DNA of 64,000 nt from Shewanella sp. KX20019. GTDB lineage: Bacteria; Pseudomonadota; Gammaproteobacteria; Enterobacterales; Shewanellaceae. The position numbers and the translations under genes are program-made. The notes below the pieces were generated by a model. That model had not been told where the DNA came from. It searched no databases and worked only from the letters and a program-made list of their open reading frames with translations. Below, one piece after another: positions 63,473-64,000 of the stretch. The stretch is taken from the NCBI RefSeq assembly GCF_016757755.1, contig NZ_CP068437.1, forward strand, positions 1,736,001 to 1,800,000, written 5' to 3'. Position 1 is the first letter of the stretch, and the number at the start of each line of letters is the position of its first letter.

Positions 63473-64000
63473 GTGCCAAATAAATCACTTGCTGAAAACG
63501 AGTACCATCAGTTCAGGCTCTTTCTAGAGCAGCACAGCGGTATTGTGCTAGGTGAGAACAAACAATATCTGGTGCGTAGTAGATTAGCACCGCTTATGGG
63601 GAAATATAATCTGCCCTCTCTATCGGATGTCGTTAAGCATTCAATGAAGCCCACAGAGCGTCAACTTCGCACCGAAGTCATTGATGCCATGACGACTAAC
63701 GAGACGCTGTGGTTTCGAGATCGTTATCCGTTCGAATTGCTGTTTAATTCCATTTTGCCAAATTACAGTCGACTTGGTCGGCCGGTAAAAATATGGTCTG
63801 CAGCGTGTTCATCTGGGCAAGAGCCATACTCTTTAGGCATGACCATTCTCGAGTATCAACAGCGTAAACCCGGGACACTGCCCAGCGGTGCCGGCATATT
63901 GGCGACGGATCTGTCTCCGTCGATGCTTGAACGCTGTAAAAAAGCAGAGTATGACAACCTAGCGTTAGGTCGTGGCTTATCTGATGAACGCAAACGTCAG
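63473..64000 (+). CDS. cheR: Chemotaxis protein methyltransferase CheR (5' part)
   Basis: The first 176 residues of CheR, which methylates receptor glutamates using SAM. GTG 63473 with AGGA upstream is the start. The N-terminal domain begins MPNKSLAENEYHQFRLFLEQ; the catalytic domain shows MTTNETLWFRD, WSAACSSGQEPYSLGM (SAM binding) and ATDLSPSMLERC. The gene continues past the window end. Confidence 0.95.
   Translation, partial: MPNKSLAENEYHQFRLFLEQHSGIVLGENKQYLVRSRLAPLMGKYNLPSLSDVVKHSMKPTERQLRTEVIDAMTTNETLWFRDRYPFELLFNSILPNYSRLGRPVKIWSAACSSGQEPYSLGMTILEYQQRKPGTLPSGAGILATDLSPSMLERCKKAEYDNLALGRGLSDERKRQ

Overview
The window looks like chromosomal DNA of a marine Shewanella or a very close gammaproteobacterium. 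The basis is gene content and order: rlmN-pilW-rodZ-ispG-hisS-yfgM-bamB-der, xseA/guaB-guaA-tadA, mltF/purL, cydABX, and a polar-flagellum block flgT/flgOP/flgNMA/cheV/cheR. The short repeat families between genes also fit that genus. The species cannot be fixed from the sequence alone.

Layout. 1-976 is the 3' part of malate synthase (aceB). 1.5-8.3 kb holds single genes: an HDOD-GAF protein, an NTF2-like secreted protein, mtfA, an orphan ParA ATPase overlapping a ribbon-helix-helix partner, a DUF3820 protein, an NrfJ-like periplasmic protein and two tandem GNAT acetyltransferases. 8.3-11.3 kb holds a 5'-nucleotidase-type phosphoesterase with no visible signal peptide and a CNNM/CBS membrane protein. 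11.6-20.5 kb is a housekeeping run (rlmN to der). 20.5-22.1 kb has one unknown small gene and a hairpin- and repeat-rich noncoding stretch. 22.1-33.3 kb carries xseA, guaB, guaA, tadA, mltF and purL.

33.3-37.3 kb is cytochrome bd oxidase (cydA, cydB and the 38-aa cydX) behind a 1.1 kb noncoding region with a perfect FNR/EtrA-type palindrome. The same region holds, on the minus strand, what looks like a complete miniature transcription unit: promoter, stem-loop leader, 25-codon ORF with ribosome binding site, and terminator. 37.4-46.7 kb has a DoxX protein, a chemoreceptor, an RND efflux pair with a divergent TetR regulator and two identical palindromic operators, a chalcone-isomerase-like protein and a DUF2947 protein. 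47.3-57.2 kb is the most accessory-looking part: a second chemoreceptor, a four-gene envelope operon of unknown function (lipoprotein, 864-aa membrane protein, two single-TM proteins), an HNH nuclease with an N-terminal Cys/His cluster, a di-haem cytochrome c peroxidase-like lipoprotein behind a Fur-like box, and tRNA-Arg(CCU).

57.3-64.0 kb is the start of the flagellar/chemotaxis region. flgT and flgOP diverge. flgO has a consensus sigma-28 promoter and flgM a near-consensus one. A REP-like repeat array sits between flgP and flgN, and cheR runs off the window end.

The best candidates for something undescribed are the minus-strand mini-unit at 33.5-33.8 kb and the four-gene envelope operon at 49.6-53.8 kb. 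The orphan ParA/RHH pair and the HNH protein come next.
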